From DATFDN01 sp963767645 (GTDB lineage: Bacteria; Pseudomonadota; Alphaproteobacteria; Acetobacterales; Acetobacteraceae), in NCBI GenBank assembly GCA_963767645.1, contig CAVYEW010000011.1, positions 1 through 64,000 on the forward strand: a DNA stretch of 64,000 nucleotides, in the 5' to 3' direction. The position numbers were made by a program, and so were the translations under genes. Below, piece by piece: positions 8,507 through 17,164 of the stretch. The notes under the pieces were generated by a model. That model was not told the DNA's origin and made no database searches. It saw only the letters and a program-made list of their open reading frames with translations. Position 1 is the stretch's first letter. Every line of letters starts with the position of its first letter.

Positions 8507-9172
8507 TCAGCTCACGGTGTGACCGGCCGGGTCATCCGGGGCGGCGGCGCCCATTTCCAACAGCACGAGCAGAGCCGAGGCGCGCTCGGCCTGCGTCGGC
8601 GCCTCCAGAAGGGCCTGCTTCTCGGCCGGCTCGAAGGGGCAGATCATCGCCAGCGTGACCACCAGCATATCGTCGGGGATGCGCCGGATCGCATCCCAGT
8701 TCGCCTCCAGCTCCCGGCGCGCGAAATAGCTCCGCAGCGCCGCGATCAGCGCCTCCCGCTTGCCCCCGATCGGCCGCGGCTCGAGCGACAGGTCATCGAG
8801 GAACCGGGCGAAGCCGGCGCGGACCCGCCGGTAGCCCCGGCGCATCCCGAGCTCCTGCCCGATGTCGAAGCGGATTACCCCGGCCAGGGTGATCAGGAAC
8901 CGCCCATCATCGGTCTCGCTGAACGAGACCAGCCGCCCAAGGCAGCCGACCTGAAACAGTCCCGGCCGGTCCGGCATCGAAGGTGCCGTGCGGTCGGGCT
9001 GGACCATGCCGAACATCCGCCCGGCGCCCAGCGCATCCTCGGTGAGCGCCAGATAGCGCGGCTCGAAGATGTTGAGCGGCAAGCGGCCCCGCGGCAGCAG
9101 CAGCGCACCCTCAAGCGGGAAGATCGGAAACTCGGGAGGCAGGTCGTCCGCGCTCGGGTGGAACGTCGCCAT
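8507..9172 (-). CDS. LON peptidase substrate-binding domain protein
   Basis: 221 residues, the usual size for stand-alone Lon N-terminal (LAN) domain proteins. The start 'PPEFPIFPLEGALLLPRGRLPLNIFEPRYLALTEDAL' is the family signature, followed by 'GLFQVGCLGRLVSFSETDDGRFLITLAGVIRFDI'. There is no AAA+ or protease domain, so it likely binds substrates without degrading them. The ATG overlaps the cnoX stop (TGATG), indicating coupled translation with the chaperedoxin. The pairing with CnoX suggests a protein-quality-control role, inferred from context. Confidence 0.92.
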   Translation of the reverse strand: MATFHPSADDLPPEFPIFPLEGALLLPRGRLPLNIFEPRYLALTEDALGAGRMFGMVQPDRTAPSMPDRPGLFQVGCLGRLVSFSETDDGRFLITLAGVIRFDIGQELGMRRGYRRVRAGFARFLDDLSLEPRPIGGKREALIAALRSYFARRELEANWDAIRRIPDDMLVVTLAMICPFEPAEKQALLEAPTQAERASALLVLLEMGAAAPDDPAGHTVS

Positions 9173-10107
9173 CAGGAGAACAGGAGCGCCGACAGCTTTC
9201 GCCGCGCCGCCATGGTGGCGGGATCATCGAAGCCCCACGCCTCGAAGAACTTCAGCAATTGCAGGCGCGCTGCGCCATCGTTCCAGCCGCGGTCACGCCG
9301 GACTACCTCCAGCAATTGCTCGGCCGCCTCCGCCCGTGCCCCGGTGGCATTCAGCGCGGTGGCGAGATCGTATCGGGCCTGGAAGTCCGCCGGGTCGGCG
9401 GCCGCCCGCTTCTGTAGCGCAACGAGCTGGGTGGCAGCCTTCCGGCCTTCCTGCGCCAGCGCCAGCGCGCTGCGCGCGCCGGCAATCTCTGCGTGTTCGA
9501 CGAGTTTCGGCGGCACCTGCTCCAGCGCCGCGGCGGCCTCGTCCTCGCGGCCCAGCGCCAGCAATGCGCGCACCAGTCCGCCCCACGCCTCCGGGCTTTC
9601 AGGCTCTTCCTGAAGGATGGTGCTGAACAGCTCCCCGGCGGTCTGCCCGTCGCCCTGCTCCAGCGCCTGCTTGGCCTCGGGCAGCAGATCGGCGCTCGGC
9701 ATCGCTCCGCCGGCCGTTTTCAGCAAGGTCTCGACGAAGCGGCGGACCTCGGACTCCGGCAGCGCGCCCTGGAACAGATCGGCGATCTGGCCCTGCCAGA
9801 ACGCGGCGACCGTGGGCACGGATTGCAGAGGCAGGCCAAGCTGAGCGAGTTGCTGGACCAAGGCAGTGTTCTTGTCGATGTCGATCTTGACCAGTTTCAC
9901 CCGTCCGCCGGCGGCGCGCACCACCTTCTCCAGCGTCGGCGTGAGCTGCTTGCAAGGCCCGCACCAGGTGGCCCAGAAATCGACCAGCACAGGCATTTTG
10001 CGCGAAGCCTCGATCACGTCCTTCATGAAGGACTTCTGATCGCCCTCGACGATCATGTCAGAGCCGGCGGCTCCCGGATTCTGATTCTGGCCGATAATGA
10101 CATCCAT
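9172..10107 (-). CDS. cnoX: Thioredoxin-TPR chaperedoxin (CnoX/YbbN type)
   Basis: 311 residues. Residues 20-125 are a thioredoxin domain with an intact W-C-G-P-C site (Cys49, Cys52), as in alphaproteobacterial CnoX; E. coli YbbN lacks the redox-active pair. The cis-Pro appears in 'QSVPTVAAFWQGQ'. Residues 140-300 are tetratricopeptide-like helices ('EAKQALEQGDGQTAGELFSTILQEEPESPEAWGGLVRALLALG'). CnoX proteins bind unfolded clients and protect them from over-oxidation before handing them to GroEL. First gene of a four-gene operon, divergent from rnr across 157 bp. Confidence 0.92.
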   Translation of the reverse strand: MDVIIGQNQNPGAAGSDMIVEGDQKSFMKDVIEASRKMPVLVDFWATWCGPCKQLTPTLEKVVRAAGGRVKLVKIDIDKNTALVQQLAQLGLPLQSVPTVAAFWQGQIADLFQGALPESEVRRFVETLLKTAGGAMPSADLLPEAKQALEQGDGQTAGELFSTILQEEPESPEAWGGLVRALLALGREDEAAAALEQVPPKLVEHAEIAGARSALALAQEGRKAATQLVALQKRAAADPADFQARYDLATALNATGARAEAAEQLLEVVRRDRGWNDGAARLQLLKFFEAWGFDDPATMAARRKLSALLFS

Positions 10108-10264
10108 GCGTGATGGTCCCGCTGATTGCTGTTACATGTAGCCGCGTGCGGCAAGCACAAGCGCCGGAGCGCCGGACCTTCGCGCCCGTCGCGGGCCGCG
10201 TCCAGAGCCTGGTGTGCTGTGCAGGCGCGCACGGGAATGATACCTGAAGGAACATGCCTCGGCC

Positions 10265-12289
10265 GTGATGCACCGGCGAACAGACAGGCGGAATAGCCGG
10301 GTCCGGCAGGACCGGCCGAGCCGGGGCCGGTTGGGGGAGGTTGCGGTGGTCCTCGTCACCGGGATCGACCCGGACGGCGACGCCCTGGCCCGCCCGCTTG
10401 CCTGGGACGAGGATGGCGCGCCGCCGATGATCCTGATGGCGCCCGAGCCGCACGGCCATGCCGCTCTTGCCCCCGGTCAGCGCGTGCTGGCCCGGCTGCG
10501 CCCCGCCGGGCCGGGCCGCTATGAGGGACGTACGATCCGCCGCCTGCCGGAAAGCCCCGGCCGCATCCTGGGCGTGTTCCGCCCCGGGCCAGGGGGCGCA
10601 CGCATCGAGCCCACCGACCGCCGCGCCAGGTCCGCCTGGACGGTGGCGCCGGAAGCGGCGGGAGGTGCCGAGGCGGGCGAGATCGTGCTCGCCGAACCGC
10701 TGCCCCGCCATCACCGCACGCTCGGCCCCGGCCCGGCCCGTGTCCTCGAGCGATTAGGGCGAATGGGCGATGCGCGCGCGATCAGCATGATATCGATCGC
10801 CACCTATGCGGTTCCTCACGTCTTTCCGGAGGCCGCGATACGCGCGGCAGGGCGCGCGCGCGCGCCGGCGCTGTCCGGGCGGGAGGACCTTCGCGGCCTG
10901 CCGCTCGTCACCATCGACGGCGAGGATGCGCGTGACTTCGATGACGCCGTGTTCGCCGAGCCCGATGGCGACGGATGGCGCCTGATCGTCGCCATCGCCG
11001 ACGTGGCCCACTACGTCCGCCCCGGCACCGCCCTCGATCAGGCGGCCCGCGAGCGTGGCAACAGCACCTATTTCCCGGACCGGGTCGTGCCGATGCTGCC
11101 GGAGGCGCTATCGAACGGCTGGTGCAGCCTGCGTCCGAACGAGGATCGCGCCTGCCTGTTCGCCGAGCTGCGCATCGACGCGGCGGGCATCAAGCATGCG
11201 CACCGCTTCGGCCGCGGGCTGATGCGCAGCGCCGCGCGCCTGACCTACGAGCAGGTGCAGGAAGCCGCCGATCGCGGCGAGGCGCCCACCGTCCCGCTGC
11301 GGCCGCTCTATGGCGCCTTCCATGCCCTGCTCGCTGCCCGCCAGCGGCGCGGCACCTTGGATCTTGATTTGCCCGAGCGGCGCATCGTGCTTGACGGGGT
11401 CGGCCACGTGGCCGCGGTGCAGCCGCGCGCGCGCCTCGACAGCCATCGCCTCATCGAGGAGTTCATGATCCTCGCCAATGTCGCGGCGGCCGAGGAGCTG
11501 GAGCGCCTGCACGCCCCCTGCGTCTATCGCGTCCACGCCCCGCCCTCGGCTGAGAAGCTGGAGACGTTGCGCGGATTCCTGCACGGAATGGGATTATCGC
11601 TGCCGCCCGCCCAACACGTGCGTCCGCGCGACCTCGACCGTGTGCTGCGTGCGGTCGCTGGCACGGAACAGGCTCCGCTGGTCAACGAAGTGATGCTGCG
11701 CAGCCAGTCCCAGGCCGCGTACAGCGCCGACAACATCGGCCATTTCGGACTGGCTCTGCCCCGCTACACGCATTTCACCAGCCCGATCCGCCGCTATGCC
11801 GACCTGCTGGTGCATCGCAGCCTGATCCGCGCGCTGCGGCTCGGCGCGGGCGGCCTGTCGGCGGAGGAAGCGGGCGGGCTGGAGGAGCTTGCCGATCATG
11901 TCACCGCAACCGAACGCCGCTCGGTGGCAGCCGAGCGTGACGCCGGCGACCGTTACCTGGCCGCCTTCCTTGCCGAGCAGGTAGGTGCGGTCTTCGCGGC
12001 CCGCATCTCCGGCGTCACCCGGTTCGGGCTGTTCGTGACTCTCCCCGAGACCGGCGCTACCGGGATCGTGCCCCGCTCGTCGCTGCCGGATGATCTCTGG
12101 TGGCACGACGAACGCGAACAGACGCTCACCGGACGCCGCACCGGCCTGGTGTTCCGCCTCGGCGAGGAGGCGGAGGTGCGGCTGGCCGAGGCAAGTCCGG
12201 TCACTGGGGGGCTGGCGTTCCAGCTCATGCAGGGAAACCCGCGCCCGGGCAAAGGCGGCCGGGGCCACAGGGGCCCACGCGGGAAGTGA
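10265..12289 (+). CDS. rnr: Ribonuclease R (RNB family exoribonuclease)
   Basis: 674 residues (GTG 10265; an ATG follows at once at 10268). An N-terminal OB-like region (about 20-140) precedes the RNB catalytic domain. The RNB domain has 'TIDGEDARDFDDAV' with the metal-binding Asp cluster, 'AIADVAHYVRPGTALDQAARERGNSTYFPDRVVPMLPE' and 'FTSPIRRYADLLVHR'. A C-terminal S1 domain ('ISGVTRFGLFVTLPETGATGIVPRSSL') and a basic G/R/K tail follow. RNase R degrades structured RNA 3' to 5'. It looks shorter at the N-terminus than family members with an extra helix-turn-helix. Its TGA overlaps the GTG of the S41 peptidase gene. Confidence 0.93.
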   Translation: MMHRRTDRRNSRVRQDRPSRGRLGEVAVVLVTGIDPDGDALARPLAWDEDGAPPMILMAPEPHGHAALAPGQRVLARLRPAGPGRYEGRTIRRLPESPGRILGVFRPGPGGARIEPTDRRARSAWTVAPEAAGGAEAGEIVLAEPLPRHHRTLGPGPARVLERLGRMGDARAISMISIATYAVPHVFPEAAIRAAGRARAPALSGREDLRGLPLVTIDGEDARDFDDAVFAEPDGDGWRLIVAIADVAHYVRPGTALDQAARERGNSTYFPDRVVPMLPEALSNGWCSLRPNEDRACLFAELRIDAAGIKHAHRFGRGLMRSAARLTYEQVQEAADRGEAPTVPLRPLYGAFHALLAARQRRGTLDLDLPERRIVLDGVGHVAAVQPRARLDSHRLIEEFMILANVAAAEELERLHAPCVYRVHAPPSAEKLETLRGFLHGMGLSLPPAQHVRPRDLDRVLRAVAGTEQAPLVNEVMLRSQSQAAYSADNIGHFGLALPRYTHFTSPIRRYADLLVHRSLIRALRLGAGGLSAEEAGGLEELADHVTATERRSVAAERDAGDRYLAAFLAEQVGAVFAARISGVTRFGLFVTLPETGATGIVPRSSLPDDLWWHDEREQTLTGRRTGLVFRLGEEAEVRLAEASPVTGGLAFQLMQGNPRPGKGGRGHRGPRGK

Positions 12290-13785
12290 GGCGGTTCGGC
12301 GCCCTGCTGCTGCTGCTGCTTGCCGCCCCGGCCCACGCCGATCCGGCGTTCGACACAAGGCTCGCGACCGATGTCTATGCCGCCGGCCTCGGCTTCATCC
12401 CGCCGCGCGCGCTTGATCCGGTGTCGGTTCCCGACCTGGCACTGTGGGGGCTGCGCGGTCTGACGGCGCTCGATCCCGAGCTGATGGTTGAGCGTGCTGG
12501 CGGACTCAGATTGCTTGCGCCGGGGCGATCGCCGTTTGATTTCCCCTTGCCCGACACCACGGCCCCCGCTGCCTGGGCGGGACTCGCGGCGGCGCTGTCC
12601 GAAGCCGGCTGGGCCGCGTCCCCGAGCGTCCGGCGGGCCGGCACGCCGGGTGTCATTCAAGCCTTCTTCGACGCGATGCTGCCCCATCTCGACCCCTATT
12701 CGCGCTACATCGCGCCGGCTGAGGCGGCGGAGGAGGAAGAGCGGCGGGTCGGGGAGGCCGGCGTCGGCCTGGTGCTGAGCGAGGACCCGCAGGGCATCGT
12801 CGTGGCGCACGCGATCAGCGACAGCCCGGCGTCGCGGGCCGGCGTGCACGACGGCGACCGCTTGCTGGCCGTCGACGGCCGAGCGACGTTCGCCGCCACC
12901 CCCGCCGAAGTCGGCGCGTGGCTTGCCGGTCCGGAAGGCAGCGAGGTCAACCTAGAGGTTTCGGGCGGCCACGGCGCACACCGCATTACGCTGAAACGGG
13001 CGGAGACCCCCGAGGAGAACGTGTTCGCCGCGCGCACCGATGCGGCGCTCGTGGTGCGGCTTGCGAGTTTCACCGACCGCACCGCCGAGCGGCTGGCGAG
13101 CGTGCTGGAGACGGATCTGGAGGGAAGCCGCCCGGCATACGGGATCGTGCTCGACCTGCGGGGCAACCGAGGCGGGCTGATGCGTCAGGCAGTCGCGGCG
13201 GCCGGCGTGTTGCTGCCGGAAGGCGTGGTCGCGACGACGCAAGGTCGCGATCCGGCAGCGAACCGGGTCTGGTGGTCCACGCAGGGCCGGGCCGCGGCCG
13301 GCCGGCCACTGGTGGTGATGGTGGATGCGCAGACGGCGAGTGCGGCCGAGATTCTGGCCGCGGCCCTGGCGGATCGGGGCCGCGGGGTGGTCGTCGGCAG
13401 TTCCACTCAGGGCAAGGGATTGGTGCAGACGATCACCCGCCTGCCTGACGGCAGCGAGCTGGCGCTGAGCTGGAGCCGCGTCCTTGCTCCGCGCGGATGG
13501 CCGATCCAGGGCCTGGGGGTGCTGCCCCAGGTCTGTACGAGCCTCGGCCAACCGGCTGTCCGCCGACAGCTCGACGCGCTCGCTTCCGGCGTACAGCCGA
13601 TGTCGCCCATCCTGGCCCGCGCGCGCGGTGCTCGCATCCCCGTGCCGCCGGCCGAAATCGCGGCGATCCGCAACGCCTGCCCGCCTGCTGCGGGCACCGC
13701 ACTCGACCTGGAGGCGGCGTCGCGGATGATCACCGACCCTGGTGCGTACGCCGTCGCCCTGCTTCCAGTAAGCGCGGGGCCATAG
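12286..13785 (+). CDS. S41 family peptidase (C-terminal processing protease-like)
   Basis: 499 residues from the GTG overlapping the rnr stop (GTGA). That start gives a clear signal peptide (V-R-R-F-G-A then a Leu-rich core ending A-P-A-H-A). A helical region with 'FFDAMLPHLDPYSRYIAP' precedes a PDZ domain ('GVGLVLSEDPQGIVVAHAISDSPASRAGVHDGDRLLAVDG'). The S41 core has 'GIVLDLRGNRGG', nucleophile Ser352 in T-A-S-A-A-E and Lys377 in T-Q-G-K-G, the Ser/Lys dyad of CtpA enzymes. Expected location is the periplasm. Coupling to rnr is unusual and of unknown meaning. Confidence 0.9.
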   Translation: MRRFGALLLLLLAAPAHADPAFDTRLATDVYAAGLGFIPPRALDPVSVPDLALWGLRGLTALDPELMVERAGGLRLLAPGRSPFDFPLPDTTAPAAWAGLAAALSEAGWAASPSVRRAGTPGVIQAFFDAMLPHLDPYSRYIAPAEAAEEEERRVGEAGVGLVLSEDPQGIVVAHAISDSPASRAGVHDGDRLLAVDGRATFAATPAEVGAWLAGPEGSEVNLEVSGGHGAHRITLKRAETPEENVFAARTDAALVVRLASFTDRTAERLASVLETDLEGSRPAYGIVLDLRGNRGGLMRQAVAAAGVLLPEGVVATTQGRDPAANRVWWSTQGRAAAGRPLVVMVDAQTASAAEILAAALADRGRGVVVGSSTQGKGLVQTITRLPDGSELALSWSRVLAPRGWPIQGLGVLPQVCTSLGQPAVRRQLDALASGVQPMSPILARARGARIPVPPAEIAAIRNACPPAAGTALDLEAASRMITDPGAYAVALLPVSAGP

Positions 13786-13931
13786 CCGCTCAGCACGCCA
13801 ATAGGACGCCGTTGCGTTGCACCGGACCGGAGCCCGTGGGAACCTGCCGCCTTCTACTGCCGGGAGCCATGCCATGACCGACTTGGTGCCGTGCCGTCCG
13901 TTCGCGCCGGGCACGGTCCTGGACATCTGAC

Positions 13932-15284
13932 ATGCCCGTCAATCCCGCCGACGGGCCGATCCTGGGCACGCTCTACGGCAGCGATGCCATGCGCGCGGTG
14001 TTCGATGAGCGCGCCTATTTCCAGCGTATGCTGGATGTCGAGGCGGCACTGGCCCGCGCAGAGGCGGGGCTCGGCATCATCCCCGCCGACGCGGCCTCCA
14101 CAATTACCGCCGCGGCACGTTTCGAGAACCTCGATCCCGCCGTGCTCGCCGCCAGCGCGCGAAACGTCGGCTATCCGGTGGTGGGTTTGGTGCGGGAGCT
14201 GTCGCGCGCTGCCGGCGAGGCGGGGCGCTGGACGCACTGGGGCGCCACGACCCAGGACGTCATGGACACCGCTACCGTGTTGCAGGCCCGCGAGGGATTG
14301 CGCCTGGTGCGCGCCGAACTCGCTGCCGTGCTGACGGCGCTGGCCGGGCAGTCGGTGCGCCACCGAGATACGGTGATGGCCGGGCGGACGCATCTGCAAC
14401 AGGCGCTCCCCATCACCTTCGGCCTGAAATGCGCGGTCTGGGCGCAGCCGCTGATCGCGCATCTCCGGCGCATCGACGAGCTGCGGCCGCGCCTGGAGCA
14501 GGTGAGCTTTGCCGGCGCCGCCGGCACGCTCGCCTCGCTTGGGGACCGGGGCATCGCGGTCATGGAGGCGCTCGCGGCCGAGCTTGGGCTGACTGCGCCG
14601 CTCGCGCCCTGGCACGTCGCCCGCGACGGTCTGGCCGAGACAGTGAGCCTGCTCGGTCTGGTCTGCGGCAGCTTGGCCAAGATCGCCACCGACGTGATCC
14701 TGCTGGCGCAGACTGAGGTCGCCGAGGTTTCCGAGCCTTATGTTGCGGGCCGAGGCTCTTCCTCCACCATGCCGCAGAAGCGCAACCCGATCGCCTCGGA
14801 ATACGTGCTGGCTGCTTCCCGCGGCGTGCAGGCCCTGGTGCCGCTGATGCAGGGCGCGATGGCCCAGGACCACGAGCGCGGCACCGGCCCGTGGCAGGCA
14901 GAGATGCTGGCGCTGCCGCAGGCCTTCGTGCTGACCCATGGCGCGCTGATCCATGCGCGCGCCATTACGGAGGGACTGGTGGTGGACGCCGGACGGATGC
15001 GGAGCAACCTCGACCTGACGGGCGGGCTGATCGTCGCCGAGGCGGTGATGATGGGCCTCGCCCCGCATCTCGGGCGCGAGGCGGCGCACCATGTCGTGGC
15101 CGATGCCTGTGCGGTGGCGCTGAGCGAAGGCATTCCGCTGGCCAAGGCGCTGGAGCGGCACGCCAGCGTCACAGAGCGGCTGGACCCGGCGGGGATCGAG
15201 CGGCTGACCGACCCGGCGGGGTATCTCGGAAGCGCGGGCGCCTTCGTCGATCGCGTGGCGGCAGCGGCTCGCCCCGCAGTCTGA
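13932..15284 (+). CDS. pcaB: 3-carboxy-cis,cis-muconate cycloisomerase (lyase superfamily)
   Basis: 450 residues of the aspartase/fumarase superfamily. The signature G-S-S-S-T-M-P-Q-K-R-N-P is present, with 'THWGATTQDVMDTATVLQ', 'AGRTHLQQALPITFG' and 'QDHERGTGPWQAEMLALPQAF'. The last segment and the 'NLDLTGGLIVAEAVMM' region are more like PcaB than adenylosuccinate lyase. PcaB lactonises 3-carboxymuconate in protocatechuate catabolism, which fits the pcaIJ-like CoA-transferase at 6.4-7.8 kb. The rest of the pca set is not in the window, so another lyase reaction remains possible. A small gap with no obvious gene precedes it. Confidence 0.82.
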   Translation: MPVNPADGPILGTLYGSDAMRAVFDERAYFQRMLDVEAALARAEAGLGIIPADAASTITAAARFENLDPAVLAASARNVGYPVVGLVRELSRAAGEAGRWTHWGATTQDVMDTATVLQAREGLRLVRAELAAVLTALAGQSVRHRDTVMAGRTHLQQALPITFGLKCAVWAQPLIAHLRRIDELRPRLEQVSFAGAAGTLASLGDRGIAVMEALAAELGLTAPLAPWHVARDGLAETVSLLGLVCGSLAKIATDVILLAQTEVAEVSEPYVAGRGSSSTMPQKRNPIASEYVLAASRGVQALVPLMQGAMAQDHERGTGPWQAEMLALPQAFVLTHGALIHARAITEGLVVDAGRMRSNLDLTGGLIVAEAVMMGLAPHLGREAAHHVVADACAVALSEGIPLAKALERHASVTERLDPAGIERLTDPAGYLGSAGAFVDRVAAAARPAV

Positions 15285-15300
15285 GCAAAGGCCGCGCGAG

Positions 15301-15463
15301 CTAGTGCGTTTTCAGGCTGACGGTGTCGACGCGCCGTTTCACCCCTCCCCTGTCCCCTCCCGCAAGGGGAGGGGGACGTGGTAGGCGACTCCCCCTCCCC
15401 TTGCGGGAGGGGGCCGGGGGGAGGGATACGCCGGCGGTTCCAGTCTGAGTGAAACGGCCCTAG
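15301..15463. repeat. Composite palindromic repeat element, copy 2
   Basis: Nested inverted repeats. An outer perfect pair GCCGTTTCAC (15333-15342) and GTGAAACGGC (15449-15458) encloses an inner pair of C/G runs, CCCCTCCCGCAAGGGGAGGGG against CCCCTCCCCTTGCGGGAGGGG-like sequence. CTAG occurs at both outer ends (15301-15304 and 15460-15463). The inner core is the same family as copies at 7.8 and 24.1 kb. It lies in the 402-bp gap after pcaB; the rest, 15464-15686, shows no gene. Confidence 0.72.
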
Positions 15464-15686
15464 ACGCGCTGGCTCCCGGAAGCCTGGCGCGAGCAGAGCA
15501 TTCCGGTCCACACGGTTTCCTTAGTGAAAATATCTCCATTTAACAACGCGCCCGGAACGGAGCCGCTCCTCTCGATTGCGTTTGGCCTCAATCGAGCGTT
15601 AGGCTTTCGTGCCAACAATGGGCCAAGCCTGAATGCCGGCCTTGCGCCGGGGCTGCCGTCTCGTCCAGGAGGTCGAAACCCGTCCG

Positions 15687-17024
15687 ATGACAAATTCCTT
15701 CACACGTCGCCAGGCGCTCAGGGCCGGAGCCGCCGCTGCGGCGTTGCCGCTGGTCCATATCCGCACCGGCCATGCCGCGGGCAAGGTGTCGGTCGCGTTC
15801 TGGGACCACTGGGTTCCGGCCGGCAACGACATCATGAAGAAGCAGTGCGCGGCGTGGGGCCAGAAGAACAATGTCGAGGTCCAGGCCGACTTCGTCACCT
15901 CGATGGGCAACAAGAACATCCTCACCATCGCCGCCGAGGCGCAGGCCAAGGCAGGGCACGACGTGCAGCAGCTTCCGAACTGGGAGGTGCCCAACCACGC
16001 CGACCAGCTCGTGCCCATGGACGACGTGATGAAGACCCTGACCGACAAGTATGGCGGGGTCAGCCGGGTGGCCGAGTACCTGTCCAAGATCAAGGGGCAT
16101 TGGGTCGCGGTGCCGTTCAGCTCCGGCTCGCAGAACAAGGGGCCTTGCGCGCGCATCAGCGTCATGAAGCAGCTTGCCGGGATCGACGTGGTGAAGATGT
16201 ACCCGGTAGCCCAAGTCTCTACGCCGGAGGCGGACGCCTGGACCTGGGACAGCTTCCTGAAGGCGGCGGAGGCCTGCAACAAGGGCGGCATGACCTTCGG
16301 CATCGGCGACGGCCAGACTCCGGACTCGGTCGATTTCGCCGGCGCGCTGTTCGCCTCGTTCGGCGCCGACCTGGTGGACGGTAAGGGCAACATCACGCTC
16401 GACACCGACAACCTGAAGCAGGTGCTGGAATACGCGCAGAAGCTGGTGAAGGTCCTGCCCAAGGACGCCGTCAGCTACGACGACGCCTCCAACAACCGGG
16501 CGCTGATCTCGGGCAAGACCGCGCTGATCTTCAACCCGCCCTCGGCCTGGGCCGTGGCGAAGCGCGACGCGCCGCAGATCGCCGCCGACTGCTGGACGTT
16601 CTCCGCGCCCAAGGGACCGGCCGGACGGTTCGTGCCGTCCGCCTATTTCTTCCTCGGAATCTGGGACTTCAGCCCGAACAAGTCGGCGGCCAAGGAGCTG
16701 ATCGCCTTCCTCTCGCAGCGCGAGCAGGTCGAGGAGCGGGACAACGTGGTGCAGGGCTACGACATCCCGCCCTTCACCAGCATGACCGACTTCAAGGTCT
16801 GGCGCGATACCGAGCCGCCGAAGGGCACCGTGTTCAACTACCCGATCCTCCCCAGCCACCATGCGCAGCCGAACCTCACCGGCATGGCCGCGCCTCCGGA
16901 GATCGCGGTGCAGATGTACAATCGCGCCACGCACTCGACCATGATCGCCAAGCTGCAATCGGGGCAGAGCATCCCGCAGGTGATCGCCTGGGCGAAGGAC
17001 GAGATCCAGGGCTTCCTCGCCTGA
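15687..17024 (+). CDS. Tat-exported ABC extracellular solute-binding protein (sugar family), copy A
   Basis: 445 residues from ATG 15687. The start S-F-T-R-R-Q-A-L-R-A-G-A-A-A-A-A-L is a twin-arginine (Tat) signal, followed by the mature 'KVSVAFWDHWVPAGNDIMKK'. The domain resembles family 1 (UgpB/MalE-like) binding proteins, with conserved 'SYDDASNNRALISGKTALIFNPPSAWA' and 'EQVEERDNVVQGYDIPP'. An AGGAGG lies about 14 bases upstream. It is followed by a close paralogue and two permease genes, so it feeds a sugar or polyol importer. Tat export suggests it folds, or binds a ligand, before export. Confidence 0.9.
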   Translation: MTNSFTRRQALRAGAAAAALPLVHIRTGHAAGKVSVAFWDHWVPAGNDIMKKQCAAWGQKNNVEVQADFVTSMGNKNILTIAAEAQAKAGHDVQQLPNWEVPNHADQLVPMDDVMKTLTDKYGGVSRVAEYLSKIKGHWVAVPFSSGSQNKGPCARISVMKQLAGIDVVKMYPVAQVSTPEADAWTWDSFLKAAEACNKGGMTFGIGDGQTPDSVDFAGALFASFGADLVDGKGNITLDTDNLKQVLEYAQKLVKVLPKDAVSYDDASNNRALISGKTALIFNPPSAWAVAKRDAPQIAADCWTFSAPKGPAGRFVPSAYFFLGIWDFSPNKSAAKELIAFLSQREQVEERDNVVQGYDIPPFTSMTDFKVWRDTEPPKGTVFNYPILPSHHAQPNLTGMAAPPEIAVQMYNRATHSTMIAKLQSGQSIPQVIAWAKDEIQGFLA

Positions 17025-17040
17025 GCGGCTGACCGGACTG

Positions 17041-17066
17041 CCGGAACGCCGGGAACGGCGCTCCGG
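17041..17066 (+). other. Intercistronic hairpin between the two binding-protein genes
   Basis: CCGGAACGCCG, loop GGAA, CGGCGCTCCGG: an 11-bp stem with one mismatch, 17 bases after the copy A stop. It lacks a U-tract, so it is more likely an mRNA-stabilising or attenuating stem than a full terminator. Confidence 0.55.
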
Positions 17067-17164
17067 CCAGCCCGCACCGGGACCACAAGGCGGAGCGCAA
17101 CCGCCGGAGCGAAAATACAGCTGAGCCGCGGTCTGATCGCATAGGCCGCTGGAGGGGGCGTCAC

